Shown piece after piece: positions 8,435 to 17,141 of a DNA stretch of 64,000 bases; position 1 is the stretch's first letter; every line of letters begins with the position of its first letter. A model generated the notes under the pieces. The model searched no databases. It was not told where the DNA came from and was given only the letters and a program-made list of their open reading frames with translations. The position numbers and the translations under genes were made by a program. Source of the stretch: Oceanispirochaeta crateris (GTDB taxonomy: Bacteria > Spirochaetota > Spirochaetia > DSM-2461); the NCBI RefSeq assembly GCF_008329965.1, contig NZ_CP036150.1, forward strand, positions 3,576,439-3,640,438. The letters run 5' to 3'.

Positions 8435-8718
8435 GCTCTGTATCATTCTCGATCAGTCGCTTCTCTCTAGTTATTAATTTATTACTTTTATGCTATTCTG
8501 GGGATCTAAATAGGATCAGAAAGTGTTCATATAAGAATCATTAGATTTCTCTGATATAAAATATAAATCTTTAATTTTTCAGCATGAAAAGCTAATTTTT
8601 GATTTTAAATACCAAAAATTAAACAATTTACAGTGTAGTAGAATGAATTTCCTTGACAGCTGATCTGAAGCCGTGCAAATTCTATTGAATATGTGATAAT
8701 CAGATTGGCAGGTGTGAT
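8435..8718. other. AT-rich intergenic region upstream of second GntR gene
   Basis: No convincing reading frame. It contains a TTGACA box at 8653-8658 without a clear -10 at normal spacing, and an operator half-site at 8694-8708 (listed separately). It presumably also holds the decayed end of the truncated lyase. Confidence 0.5.
8694..8708. promoter_or_regulatory. Half-site matching the tct-operon operator
   Basis: TGATAATCAGATTGG, ending 10 nt before the regulator ATG. It matches 14 of 15 bases of the perfect version of the arm of the palindrome at 10044-10074. Suggests the GntR protein at 8719 controls its own gene as well as the tct operon (inferred). Confidence 0.5.
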
Positions 8719-9423
8719 ATGGATGATATTTTGATGGCAATGTGCCGCGATGAAGATGATAAAATGGTGCTCACATTGGTCAGTTATATTCGGACTAAAG
8801 GATTGAAGGCTGGTGATAAGTTACCATCGATCAGAAGTTTTGCCTCGGAATTAAATCTTTCCCAAAGTCAAGTTCGTTCGGGGTTTATGAGAGCTTCGGC
8901 TTTAGGGTTGATTAAAATAGTCCCTCGTTCAGGTTGTTATATGGCAAATCTGGGAATTTCTGAACTTATCGGGCCATTCGCTTTGTTATTTGAAGCTTTG
9001 TATATGAATGTACAACTTCCTCTTTTTGACCTTTATGAATTGAAGACTACATTGGAGAGAGGCATCTCTAAACGGGTTGCTAAAATAAGAACGATTGAAG
9101 AACTAGCCCAGTTGAAAGCCATAATTGACTCTATGGATAAAGTCTCAGAGCAAAGTGAAATGGTGCTCCTTGATGAGCAATTTCATAATAAATTGGCAGA
9201 ATGTTCTAGGAATCCTCTATTTTATTCTATAATAAATGTCATTCATTCAATGCTACGGGAATCCCGGATGAAATATTCAGACTTTGTTTCAGAATTTCCT
9301 CAATCAATAAAAGATCATAAGGATTTATATGAAGCTTTAAAGGAGCAAGATGAATTGCTTTCCGGTAAAATAGCCGAAAGGCACAGCAATCGTCGAATTG
9401 AGAGGCTAGCACTGGACTATTGA
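8719..9423 (+). CDS. GntR-family (FCD type) transcriptional regulator
   Basis: Regulator of 234 residues. The N-terminal winged HTH (about residues 12-78) includes GLKAGDKLPSIRSFASELNLSQSQVRSGFMRASALGLI. The C-terminal FCD domain has metal-ligand candidates in LLDEQFHNKLAE, KDHKDLYEAL and AERHSNRR. The HTH ends in a Ser/Ile-rich wing (PRSGCYM) instead of the usual GKGVFV. It sits upstream of and co-oriented with the tctCBA operon, separated by 750 nt that include a strong promoter. A matching half-site lies at 8694-8708, making it the best candidate for the operator at 10044-10074. Confidence 0.86.
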   Translation: MDDILMAMCRDEDDKMVLTLVSYIRTKGLKAGDKLPSIRSFASELNLSQSQVRSGFMRASALGLIKIVPRSGCYMANLGISELIGPFALLFEALYMNVQLPLFDLYELKTTLERGISKRVAKIRTIEELAQLKAIIDSMDKVSEQSEMVLLDEQFHNKLAECSRNPLFYSIINVIHSMLRESRMKYSDFVSEFPQSIKDHKDLYEALKEQDELLSGKIAERHSNRRIERLALDY

Positions 9424-10006
9424 TTGATGATTGTATCTGTTGGGTTCTGGCATTGTTAAATTTTTTTTAATCTTACTTTTGCTAAGAGAAATAAACTACA
9501 CCTAAAGTGGAAGACTCTTTATTTCTATGAAAATAGAACATGAAATATTTTCAACCATTAAGTGTTGTAAAAAGTCAATTTTATACAATCTATTCGCCAT
9601 ATTGCACTTATTATGTCAAAGTATTTTCTAAAATTACCGTGATGAAATATATTTTCAAAGTAATTGCTCATAGAATCAGTATCAATTTAGATACTATTGT
9701 TGATGCTACAAAAAAGGTTTTTCCCATATGAGAAAAGGTGTTTTCTCCGGAACAGTTCCTGTGAAGTTCTAAGACTAATTTAATCTAAAAATCATTCAAA
9801 TCTGCTTGAACTATATGAGAGAAGAATTCATTTGCAAGTGAATATTTTTCAGAGAAGAGCACATTTAAATATTTTGATAGCCAATTTTGAAGATTAGTAA
9901 AAATGATTCAAATACATATAATGTATGAAAATATGCTACATTCTAAGAAAGAATTTGGATTCTGATTAGCAATTATATACGGATTTTGGTAATAAATAAT
10001 TTTTTA
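9424..10006. other. Long AT-rich non-coding leader
   Basis: Very AT-rich, no credible gene. The 63-codon frame at 9540-9731 has no Shine-Dalgarno and a composition like its surroundings. A partial copy of the operator arm (CTGATTAGCAAT, 9962-9973) lies upstream of the tct promoter. Nothing else recognised. Confidence 0.5.
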
Positions 10007-10034
10007 TTGACAAATAGAATTTGAGTGCTATAAT
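10007..10034 (+). promoter_or_regulatory. Consensus sigma70 promoter of the tct operon
   Basis: -35 TTGACA (10007-10012) and -10 TATAAT (10029-10034), both perfect consensus hexamers, with a 16-nt spacer. Expected start of transcription is near 10041, giving a leader of about 135 nt. A promoter this strong would need repression, which the palindrome at 10044-10074 could supply. Confidence 0.78.
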
Positions 10035-10043
10035 TTACAAATC

Positions 10044-10074
10044 CCAATCTGATAATCAGTGATTAGCAGATTGG
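10044..10074. promoter_or_regulatory. 31-nt operator palindrome at +1 of the tct operon
   Basis: Left arm CCAATCTGATAATCA (10044-10058), centre G, right arm TGATTAGCAGATTGG (10060-10074); 14 of 15 arm positions pair. The left arm plus centre also contains an 11-nt odd palindrome, CTGATAATCAG. It sits directly downstream of the predicted start site, a classic repressor roadblock position. Confidence 0.7.
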
Positions 10075-10175
10075 ATTCCTTATGTATATAAGGGAAATTG
10101 CAAAAAGGATGGTATACGAATTTTTAGTCAAATCTACAGTGGATTTACTAAGTATGTAGCCATTAGGAGGTTGTT

Positions 10176-11159
10176 TTGAAAGTGAAAAGAATGATTGTGA
10201 TGATTGCTTGTGTTCTGTTGTCTTCAACTGCTTTGTTTGCCAATGGTACCCCTGAGGAATATCCAAATAAGGATGTTGAATTTATAGTAAGCTCAGGAGC
10301 TGGTGGTGGTACAGATGCTATCTCTCGAAAAATTTCCCAGCTTGCTGAAAAAGAATTGGGAACTGCTATCTATTTTGTTAACAAGCCTGGTGCCGATGAT
10401 GCTGTTGGACCAAATTTGCTAATGGGAGCCAAACCTGATGGTTATACAATTGGTAACTTTAACTATGGTTCAATCATCAATGCACCTTTTACCGGCCTTA
10501 TCAAAGGTTATGATCTAGCAAAAGTTCAGATATTTGCTTTAATTACCCAGGAGCCTGATGCGCTTATGGTTACAAAAAACTCTCCTTATACAACTTTTGA
10601 TGAGTTTATTGAGGCAGCGAAAGCAAATCCTGGAAAAATTAAAGTTGCCGATCAGGGAATTGGTAGCCGAGTAAACTTACTTGCTCTTAAGATTCAGGAC
10701 TTCTATGGTGTGCAGTTCAACATGATTTCTTACCAAGGCTCCGCTCCTCAGCGAGAAGCAATACTTAACGGAGAAGTTGATGCAGCAATCACCAGTCTTG
10801 GGGACTTCGCACCCTTACTTAACTCCGGTGATGCAATCGGTGTAGTAGAATTTAGCTCAACTCAAAATGGTGGTTTTCCAACAGTTCCTAACAGCGTGGA
10901 ACTCGGCTTGGACGACAGCTTACTCTCAGGATCTTTCTTGACTCTTGCAGCTCCTGTAGAAACGCCTGCTGAAATTATCGAAAAACTTACTAAGGCTTTT
11001 GGTTCAGCAGCAACTAGCACAGAGTTTTCTGAATGGACTAAAACTGTTGGTGTAACTCCAGATTTTAAAAGTGGACCAGAATTGAAAGCTTTCATTGACG
11101 GAAAGATTGAAGGTGAAACTAAAGCTCTACAGGCTCTTAAGGACGCTGGTGTTCTGTAG
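10176..11159 (+). CDS. tctC: Tripartite tricarboxylate transporter substrate-binding protein (TctC/Bug family)
   Basis: Periplasmic receptor of a TTT transporter, 327 residues. The start is a TTG with a perfect TAGGAGG 5 nt upstream (10164-10170); a GTG two codons later is the alternative. Signal peptide to about residue 23 (ends LFANG). The Bug-family text follows: YPNKDVEFIVSSGAGGGTD at about residue 28, KPDGYTIGNFNYGS near 87, and the strand-turn YQGSAPQREAILNGEVDAA near 185. Ligands of the family are carboxylates held by two water-mediated loops; the exact acid is not predictable. First gene of the operon. Confidence 0.92.
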   Translation: MKVKRMIVMIACVLLSSTALFANGTPEEYPNKDVEFIVSSGAGGGTDAISRKISQLAEKELGTAIYFVNKPGADDAVGPNLLMGAKPDGYTIGNFNYGSIINAPFTGLIKGYDLAKVQIFALITQEPDALMVTKNSPYTTFDEFIEAAKANPGKIKVADQGIGSRVNLLALKIQDFYGVQFNMISYQGSAPQREAILNGEVDAAITSLGDFAPLLNSGDAIGVVEFSSTQNGGFPTVPNSVELGLDDSLLSGSFLTLAAPVETPAEIIEKLTKAFGSAATSTEFSEWTKTVGVTPDFKSGPELKAFIDGKIEGETKALQALKDAGVL

Positions 11160-11208
11160 GAGTATAACACCTTCTACTTCAGAGGTTCTGTTGTGAATTA
11201 TTAAAACT

Positions 11209-11238
11209 ACTTTCGCATGCATACTGCCATGCGAAAGT
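11209..11238 (+). promoter_or_regulatory. Intercistronic stem-loop between tctC and tctB
   Basis: Perfect 11-bp stem ACTTTCGCATG / CATGCGAAAGT with an 8-nt loop, followed by AATTCTATTTTG. A partial terminator or 3'-end stabiliser that would separate high tctC expression from the membrane subunits. Confidence 0.65.
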
Positions 11239-11303
11239 AATTCTATTTTGTTGAATATAGATCCTCACATACTTAACTGGAGATGTGCTTTGGAGTTTTT
11301 AAA

Positions 11304-11786
11304 ATGAATAATATAAAAAGATATCTACAATCAAAGGTAATCATTCCTTTATGTGTACAGGTAGTTCTCACCATCTATGTGGTCAGTGCTTTACAACTTG
11401 CACCTCCTATTGTAAATAGGATGCTTTCTGAATCTTCTTTTCCCTTTGTTATCTTTCTTATTGCTACACCTGCTGCCATCAAATTACTGTTTGATGGAGT
11501 TAAGGAGGTAAAAACAGAGATTTCTGAAGGTAAGGAAATAGTTTATGTCCGAAAGAGTATTAAGCCATTATTGATTGTTCTAATAATGGCCGTGTTTATT
11601 CTGTTATTTGAGCTGCTTGGTTTTAGTATTCTTGCTCCTCTATATGTGTTTTTCTTTATGCTGGTTTATGACGATAGGCCTGAAAAAATAGTTAAGAAAA
11701 TTTCTTATTCTCTTCTTGTTGCTATCGTGGTTTATGTAATGTATGTATTCGCATTTGATATTAGATTTCCTGAGATTTGGAGGTAA
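11304..11786 (+). CDS. tctB: Tripartite tricarboxylate transporter small subunit (TctB family)
   Basis: Small membrane subunit of 160 residues with four hydrophobic segments. The ATG at 11304 is preferred over an in-frame ATG at 11283 because TGGAG lies 9 nt before it. TctB proteins are poorly conserved. The assignment rests on size, topology (helices near residues 10-30, 42-60, 88-110 and 120-148), a charged central loop, and position between tctC and tctA. The gene ends three bases before the tctA ATG, and GGAGG inside its last codons serves as the tctA ribosome-binding site. Confidence 0.8.
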   Translation: MNNIKRYLQSKVIIPLCVQVVLTIYVVSALQLAPPIVNRMLSESSFPFVIFLIATPAAIKLLFDGVKEVKTEISEGKEIVYVRKSIKPLLIVLIMAVFILLFELLGFSILAPLYVFFFMLVYDDRPEKIVKKISYSLLVAIVVYVMYVFAFDIRFPEIWR

Positions 11787-11789
11787 GTT

Positions 11790-13334
11790 ATGGATCAGAT
11801 ACTACAGATTCTCAGCGGAACCTTAGTTGTTCTTCAACCGTTGGCCCTTTTGTATCTTTTTGTGGGCTTTTTTATTGGTATAATCTTTGGTGCATTACCG
11901 GGACTTACTTCGATGCTTGCCATCGTTTTGCTTCTTCCAATGACATATACAATGCCTATGACATATGCATTGATTATGTGTATGGGTGTCTATATGTCAG
12001 GAATCTATTCAGGAAGTATTACTGCAATAACCATCAGTATTCCAGGGGCACCATCGGCACTCATGACGTGTATGGAAGGTCATCCTTTGATGAAGAAGGG
12101 ACAGGGTGCAAAAGCTATCGGACACGCCACTATCGGTTCGGCAATAGGTGGGTCTATTGGCGCTCTCCTGCTTATCTTTGTTTCTCCTTTGGCCCTTAAG
12201 CTTGCATTGAAAATCAGGACCCCTGGTAAATTTTCCCTTATTTTATTTGCCCTTATAGTGATTGTTATAGTCGAAAAGAAAAGAACCAAGGCTATAATTT
12301 CAATGGCATTTGGTATCATTCTTTCTACAGTTGGAATGGACCCTCTTAAATCAGTATCCCGGTTCACATTTGGTAATCCTAATCTTATAGAAGGGATTGA
12401 TTTGACCACATTGATAATTGGAGCTTTTGCTATAAGTGAATTGTTTGCCCAGGCCACTGTAAATAATACAGAATACTCCAAGATGACAAGTGCTGCTAAC
12501 AGCATAAAGTTTAAACGGAAAGATTTTTTTCCTCCTTTAAAAGAGATGAAGGAGATAGGATTCCTTACATATATTAAAAGTGCTTTTACTGGATATCTAA
12601 TCGGTGTATTACCAGGAGCAGGTGCCTCTATGGCTGGATTCGTCTCCTATGTAGAAGCCAAAAGAACCTCCAAACATCCTGAAAGATTCGGTAAAGGTGC
12701 TATTGATGGGCTCGTCGCATCAGAAACTGCAAATAATGCGATGTGTGGTGGCGCTTTAGTTCCCATGCTCGCTTTGGGTATTCCTGGAGATGGTACGACG
12801 GCAATTATTCTTGGTGTTCTCATGGTATATGGTGTCGTTCCTGGTCCTAATCTTTTAGTCAAGCAAATGGCTGTCATTGCACCAATGTATATGGCACTCC
12901 TTATCAGTGCCGGGATACTTTTACCGCTATCTCTTTTTCTGTTTGGTCCCTATTATCTTAAAATTGTGAGGATTAATCGTCTTGTCCTGTACAGTGGGAT
13001 AGCTTTGATCGCAATCTTGGGCGTCTTTGCTGCTACTTATTCTGTTTTTCAAATGGGTGTTGCCTTGGTTATTGGAGTGGTTATGTATTACTTCAAGAAA
13101 CAGAAATATCCAAATGTGCCCTTCATATTAGCAGTCATTTTAGGTCCTCTATGCGAACAATATTTGAGAACTTCTCTCACTTTGAGCAGTGGCAACCCAA
13201 TGGTATTTATTACTAATTTTGATAGTTTGTTTTTCATTTTGCTCACGATTGCTTTCGTTATCCTTTTACCAAGAGCCAATAGACGGTCTGAAGCTTTGGA
13301 AAAAGAAAGAAATCGAGAAAATTGTAAATGTTAA
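11790..13334 (+). CDS. tctA: Tripartite tricarboxylate transporter large permease (TctA family)
   Basis: Main permease, 514 residues and about 12 transmembrane segments. TctA signatures are clear: GALPGLTSMLAIVLLLPMTY (about residues 33-52), the SGSITAITISIPGAPSALMT stretch (about 74-93), GVLPGAGASMAGFVSYVEAKR (about 270-290) and ETANNAMCGGALVPMLALGIPGDGTTAIILG (about 311-341). Transport is driven by an ion gradient together with the TctC receptor. The last codons overlap the start of the downstream aldolase by 7 nt, so the catabolic genes are coupled to the transporter. Confidence 0.94.
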   Translation: MDQILQILSGTLVVLQPLALLYLFVGFFIGIIFGALPGLTSMLAIVLLLPMTYTMPMTYALIMCMGVYMSGIYSGSITAITISIPGAPSALMTCMEGHPLMKKGQGAKAIGHATIGSAIGGSIGALLLIFVSPLALKLALKIRTPGKFSLILFALIVIVIVEKKRTKAIISMAFGIILSTVGMDPLKSVSRFTFGNPNLIEGIDLTTLIIGAFAISELFAQATVNNTEYSKMTSAANSIKFKRKDFFPPLKEMKEIGFLTYIKSAFTGYLIGVLPGAGASMAGFVSYVEAKRTSKHPERFGKGAIDGLVASETANNAMCGGALVPMLALGIPGDGTTAIILGVLMVYGVVPGPNLLVKQMAVIAPMYMALLISAGILLPLSLFLFGPYYLKIVRINRLVLYSGIALIAILGVFAATYSVFQMGVALVIGVVMYYFKKQKYPNVPFILAVILGPLCEQYLRTSLTLSSGNPMVFITNFDSLFFILLTIAFVILLPRANRRSEALEKERNRENCKC

Positions 13335-14107
13335 AAAAAAATCAGAATGATGTAAAAACAAAATTGCAAAACGGCAAGAAAGTTCTGGGAGCTTGGGCTC
13401 AGGCTGGGAGTAATATCACTGCAGAAGTGATGGCTGATTCAGGAATGGATTTCATTATCATCGATATGGAGCATTCTCCCATTGATCTTCCTGTCCTTGT
13501 TACTCAGTTTCAGGCTATGAACGGATATCCTGCAGTACCCTTTGTGCGGGCTCCCTGGAATGACTTTGTACAGATTAAAAGGATACTGGATGCAGGTGCT
13601 TTTGGTATCATCATTCCTAACGTTGAGACCGTTGAGGAGGCTAAGAAAGCCATATCTGCTGTGAAGTATCCTATGGCAGGAATCCGTGGAGTAGCTGGCA
13701 GTACCAGGGCTGCTCATTATGGAAATGATTCTCTTTCTTATTTTGTAAAAGCAAACGAAGAGGTAATGCTCATTTTGATGATTGAGTCTCCCAGGGGAAT
13801 TGAAAATCTGGATGAGATCCTCAAGCTTGAAGGCTTTGACGGAATCATGGTCGGTCCTGTCGACCTTGCCACAACAATGGGATATTTAGGAAATCCAGAA
13901 GTTCCTGAAGCTAAACAAGCACTTGAATCCATTGAGAAGAAGGTTATTGCATCTGGAAAATATCTCATGGCCCTTAGTTCTGATTGGGAAGGAGCTAAAA
14001 ACAAGTTTGCAAAAGGAGCCCATCTTGTGACTTGTATGTCTGACACTCTTTCTCTAGGTGTGTTGGCGCGTAAAAATGTAGATCGGTTTTCTGAAATATA
14101 TTCATAA
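13328..14107 (+). CDS. HpcH/HpaI-family aldolase (class II) 1
   Basis: Metal-dependent pyruvate-type aldolase of 259 residues (2-keto-3-deoxy-sugar-acid / 2,4-dihydroxyhept-2-ene-1,7-dioate aldolase family). Key features: DMEHSPID near residues 48-55 with the catalytic His; PFVRAPWND with the substrate-binding Arg; the metal-binding Glu in MIESPRGIENLDEI (about residue 153); and the closing GPVDLATTMGY motif with the metal-binding Asp. It would cleave a 2-keto-3-deoxy acid to pyruvate plus an aldehyde. The ATG overlaps the end of tctA. A paralogue follows 185 nt later; the two differ enough to suggest different substrates. Confidence 0.87.
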   Translation: MLKKNQNDVKTKLQNGKKVLGAWAQAGSNITAEVMADSGMDFIIIDMEHSPIDLPVLVTQFQAMNGYPAVPFVRAPWNDFVQIKRILDAGAFGIIIPNVETVEEAKKAISAVKYPMAGIRGVAGSTRAAHYGNDSLSYFVKANEEVMLILMIESPRGIENLDEILKLEGFDGIMVGPVDLATTMGYLGNPEVPEAKQALESIEKKVIASGKYLMALSSDWEGAKNKFAKGAHLVTCMSDTLSLGVLARKNVDRFSEIYS

Positions 14108-14292
14108 GACCAATTTAATTTATCAGGTTTGGATTATTACACAAAAGATATGATCAATTTGAATCTTGTATCATTGTGGGGTTTTGAAAAAATAGTAGGT
14201 CATCAGATATTTGAGAATGTATTTGAAAAACTAGACATAAAAATACATTGGTTTAAAGTGAATTGTTATATCCCATTATATAAGGATAAGAA
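14108..14292. other. Intergenic gap between the two aldolase genes
   Basis: AT-rich, 185 nt, no recognisable reading frame, promoter or terminator. The downstream gene has only a weak ribosome-binding site (AAGGATAAG). Confidence 0.45.
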
Positions 14293-15057
14293 ATGAAATT
14301 GACAGCGGTAGAACGGTTAAAAGCAGGTGAAAGGATCATAGGAACTATGGTCAGAATGGTGAGAAATACATCAATTGCTAGTCTTGCAAAGTTTGGTGGT
14401 CTTGATTTTATCATGTTAGATATGGAACACGGATCGTATACGATTGAAAATGCAGAAGATATTGCAAAGGTTGCAAGAGCTTCCAATGTGGGTATTTTTG
14501 CTAGAGTCCCAGAACTTGCCAGAAGCTACGTTTCCCGTCTAATGGATGCAGGTGTGGAAGGTATAATGGTGCCAATGGTAAATAATGCGGACGAAGCTCA
14601 AAAGTTAGTGGACTGGTCCCGCTATGCTCCCCTTGGGAAGAGAGGGTTGGGAACAAATGGTGGTTTGACTGAATATCAGGGAATTGGAACTGATGCTATG
14701 ACGTTTATGGCTTCCCAGAATAAAAAAACCCTAGCTATTGCACAAATAGAGACTGCCCAGGCCATCGAAAACATTGAAGACATAGCCGCAGTTGAGGGTA
14801 TTGATGTCCTTTTAATAGGACCTAATGATTTATCAATCTCACTGGGTGTTCCTGGGAAGTTGTTTGATCCGCTTGTACAGGATGCCATTCTTAAGGTCGC
14901 TGAATGCGCTGCCCGTAATAACAAGGTATTTTCCATGCATGCAGGTGACGCCTTATTGGATATCTATAAAGATCGTATGCAGATGATCATGAATTCTATA
15001 GACATAGATGTTATTGGTCAGGGTTTTTCTGCAATTTCCAAAAAATATAGGAAATAG
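14293..15057 (+). CDS. HpcH/HpaI-family aldolase (class II) 2
   Basis: Second class II aldolase, 254 residues. Motifs: LDMEHGSYT (about residues 41-49, catalytic His), GIFARVPE (substrate Arg), AGVEGIMVPMV, metal-ligand Glu in IAQIETAQAIENIEDI (about 155) and GPNDLSISLG (metal-ligand Asp). It has the long RGLGTNGGLTEYQGIG loop typical of 2-dehydro-3-deoxyglucarate- or rhamnonate-type aldolases. It sits 9 nt before the dehydrogenase gene. With the first aldolase it gives the operon two candidate carbon-carbon cleavage steps; which intermediate each uses cannot be told from sequence. Confidence 0.87.
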   Translation: MKLTAVERLKAGERIIGTMVRMVRNTSIASLAKFGGLDFIMLDMEHGSYTIENAEDIAKVARASNVGIFARVPELARSYVSRLMDAGVEGIMVPMVNNADEAQKLVDWSRYAPLGKRGLGTNGGLTEYQGIGTDAMTFMASQNKKTLAIAQIETAQAIENIEDIAAVEGIDVLLIGPNDLSISLGVPGKLFDPLVQDAILKVAECAARNNKVFSMHAGDALLDIYKDRMQMIMNSIDIDVIGQGFSAISKKYRK

Positions 15058-15065
15058 TATACAAG

Positions 15066-16031
15066 ATGAAAACAGTTCTGATTCCTCATGATATTGCAGA
15101 AGAAGGAAAAGATTTTCTCAGAGAAAGAGGATATTTGGTCAAGTTAGGTCGGGGATCTGATAAATCATCACTTTTGCTAGATGTTCCTGATGCAGATGCA
15201 ATTCTTTTTCGAAACGAAGCATATGATGCAGAAGTATTACAGGCTGCAAAAAAACTGAAAGTCATGAGCCGCCATGGCGTTGGTGTTGATAAGGTAGACT
15301 TGAAAGCAGCAGAAGAACTAGGTATATGGGTCACCAATGGACCAACTTCTAATTCAAATACAGTTGCTGAGATGGCTCTTGGAACCATTATCGCTTTGGG
15401 GAGAAACTTGGTCGCTAGTAACCGGGCCACCCATTCTCTAGATTTCGAGTTTCGAAACAGGACAATCGGCATCGACCTGCAAGGGAAAACATTAGCATTG
15501 ATCGGTTTGGGAAAGATAGGTCTGCTTCTAGCACAGAAAGCTCACTATGGGCTTGGTATGAAAGTAGTTGCCTTTGATTTTAGAAAAGATGCAAAGTCGT
15601 TTCCTTCCTATGTCAGACGATTAGAATCATTTGATGATGCCTTCAGAGAAGGTGACTTTGTTTCGATTCATTATCCTTCAAATGGTAATAACGACCGCAC
15701 CATTACTCTCAAACAGTTCAAGCTGATGAAGAAAAGTGCTTACTTCATAAATCTGGCTAGAGGGGAGCTTTTGGTGGAAAAAGATCTGGTAGAAGCGTTG
15801 TCTTCTTCTCTGATAGCAGGCGCTGCTTTGGATGTGTATGACCATGAACCACCTCATGAGAATAATCCGCTGCTGGCTTTAGAAAATGTTCTGCTGACTC
15901 CCCACAATGCATCACTTACAACTGATTGTATGGTGCGAATGGCTTTGCATGCTGCCCAGGGAATTGATGAAGTCCTTTCTGGGAAGGAACCGACTTGGCC
16001 GGTAAATCACCCCGGTAATCCACGAAAGTAA
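15066..16031 (+). CDS. D-isomer-specific 2-hydroxyacid dehydrogenase
   Basis: NAD(P)-dependent dehydrogenase of 321 residues, phosphoglycerate-dehydrogenase-like but without an ACT domain. Rossmann motif GLGKIG near residue 147. The catalytic triad is visible: Arg in NLARGELL (about 233), Glu in DVYDHEPP (about 262) and His in LLTPHNASLT (about 281). The N-terminal region MSRHGVGVDKVDLKAAEELGI is standard. It probably interconverts a 2-hydroxy acid and its 2-keto form at the start or end of the sugar-acid route. It is tightly spaced after the second aldolase; a 216-nt gap with dyads follows. Confidence 0.88.
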   Translation: MKTVLIPHDIAEEGKDFLRERGYLVKLGRGSDKSSLLLDVPDADAILFRNEAYDAEVLQAAKKLKVMSRHGVGVDKVDLKAAEELGIWVTNGPTSNSNTVAEMALGTIIALGRNLVASNRATHSLDFEFRNRTIGIDLQGKTLALIGLGKIGLLLAQKAHYGLGMKVVAFDFRKDAKSFPSYVRRLESFDDAFREGDFVSIHYPSNGNNDRTITLKQFKLMKKSAYFINLARGELLVEKDLVEALSSSLIAGAALDVYDHEPPHENNPLLALENVLLTPHNASLTTDCMVRMALHAAQGIDEVLSGKEPTWPVNHPGNPRK

Positions 16032-16113
16032 AGGATGAATTTTGAATACAGATTAAATTCTAGAACTGAGACCAATAATACATCATATGTGAGCCTATTT
16101 TAAAGTTAGATGG

Positions 16114-16125
16114 CTGACATGTCAG
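16114..16125. promoter_or_regulatory. 12-nt palindrome upstream of the first garR-like gene
   Basis: CTGACATGTCAG, perfect and even-centred, about 120 nt before the GTG start at 16248. Possible regulator site; no similar sequence noticed at the tct promoter. Confidence 0.35.
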
Positions 16126-16179
16126 TACACATTCGTTGTGAAGCTACTGTCGTAGTTTGCTGACTATAGAGAACTTAAA

Positions 16180-16218
16180 AATCTGTTATGTATAGATGTT
16201 AAAATCTAAAAACAGATT
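16180..16218. repeat. Nested inverted repeat upstream of garR-like gene
   Basis: Outer arms AATCTGTT (16180-16187) and AACAGATT (16211-16218) enclose an inner pair TAGAT (16193-16197) / ATCTA (16204-16208). The 3' side runs into an AT-rich tract (ATAAATATTTATTTTTTT) just before the ribosome-binding site GGAGG. Could be a weak internal terminator, RNA leader structure or operator. Confidence 0.4.
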
Positions 16219-16247
16219 ATAAATATTTATTTTTTTGGAGGATTGAA

Positions 16248-17132
16248 GTGAAAATTGGATTTATAGGACTGGGAATCATGGGCAAACCCATGGTAAAAAA
16301 CCTGCTGAAAGCAGGTCACGAAATTGTAGCTTTTGATTTGAATTCAGAAAGCCTTAAAGAAGTGACAGCCGCTGGTGCAGTTGCTGGTACTTCTGCTGCC
16401 GATGTGGCCTCTAAGACACCCTTGGTCATTACCATGCTTCCCAATTCACCACATGTAAAGACTGTTGTTATGGGAAAGGAGGGAGTTCTTGAGGGAGCTA
16501 AGGAAGGTATGATACTCATTGATATGAGTTCCATCGCTCCTTTGGCCAGTCAGGAAATCAATAAGGCTTGTTCCGAAAAGAAAGTTAAGATGCTTGATGC
16601 TCCTGTTTCTGGTGGCGAACCAAAAGCTGTTGACGGAACACTGGCTATTATGGTTGGCGGAGATAAGGCTCTTTTTGAAGAAGTAAAAGACTTGCTCCTC
16701 GTCATGGGTGCAACTGCTGTTCATTGTGGAAGCATCGGTGCTGGAAATACTACTAAACTTGCCAACCAAATTATTGTTGCCCTCAATATTGCTGCAGTTT
16801 CTGAAGCTTTTACCTTAGTTAAAAAGGCTGGAGTTGATCCCCAATTAGTATTCGACGCTATTAAGGGTGGTCTAGCAGGCTCCACAGTTTTGAATGCTAA
16901 AGCTCCTATGATGATGGATAGCAATTTCAAACCTGGTTTCAAGATCGATCTCCATATTAAGGATTTAGCCAATGCTATGGATACAGGACATGGAACAGGA
17001 TCTCCTCTCCCACTTACTGCTTCTGTTCGTGAAATGATGGAGACTCTTCATGCAGATGGGAATGGCGGAGACGACCACAGTGCTCTTGCAAAGTATTATG
17101 CAAAAGTAAGTGGAATGAAAATAGGTAAATAG
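16248..17132 (+). CDS. garR: 2-hydroxy-3-oxopropionate (tartronate semialdehyde) reductase-like, paralogue 1
   Basis: Beta-hydroxyacid dehydrogenase of 294 residues. N-terminal Rossmann signature GFIGLGIMGKPMVKNLLKAG. Substrate-binding motif DAPVSGGEPKA (about residues 118-128). Catalytic Lys in GAGNTTKLANQI (about 170), and a KDL-type C-terminal helix. Reduces tartronate semialdehyde (or a related 3-oxo acid) to D-glycerate. The start is GTG with GGAGG 6 nt upstream. It closely resembles the second copy at 36800. Its place behind two class II aldolases mirrors galactarate/glucarate routes, where aldolase products are pyruvate and tartronate semialdehyde. Confidence 0.88.
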   Translation: MKIGFIGLGIMGKPMVKNLLKAGHEIVAFDLNSESLKEVTAAGAVAGTSAADVASKTPLVITMLPNSPHVKTVVMGKEGVLEGAKEGMILIDMSSIAPLASQEINKACSEKKVKMLDAPVSGGEPKAVDGTLAIMVGGDKALFEEVKDLLLVMGATAVHCGSIGAGNTTKLANQIIVALNIAAVSEAFTLVKKAGVDPQLVFDAIKGGLAGSTVLNAKAPMMMDSNFKPGFKIDLHIKDLANAMDTGHGTGSPLPLTASVREMMETLHADGNGGDDHSALAKYYAKVSGMKIGK

Positions 17133-17141
17133 GAAAAATTA

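Noticed and set aside
9540-9731. 63-codon + strand frame in the tct leader region
   Set aside because: No ribosome-binding site, no family resemblance and base composition like the surrounding AT-rich non-coding DNA.
11777-12199. 140-codon frame overlapping the start of tctA in another frame
   Set aside because: The tctA frame has clear family motifs; the alternative product is a Cys/Tyr-rich out-of-frame translation.
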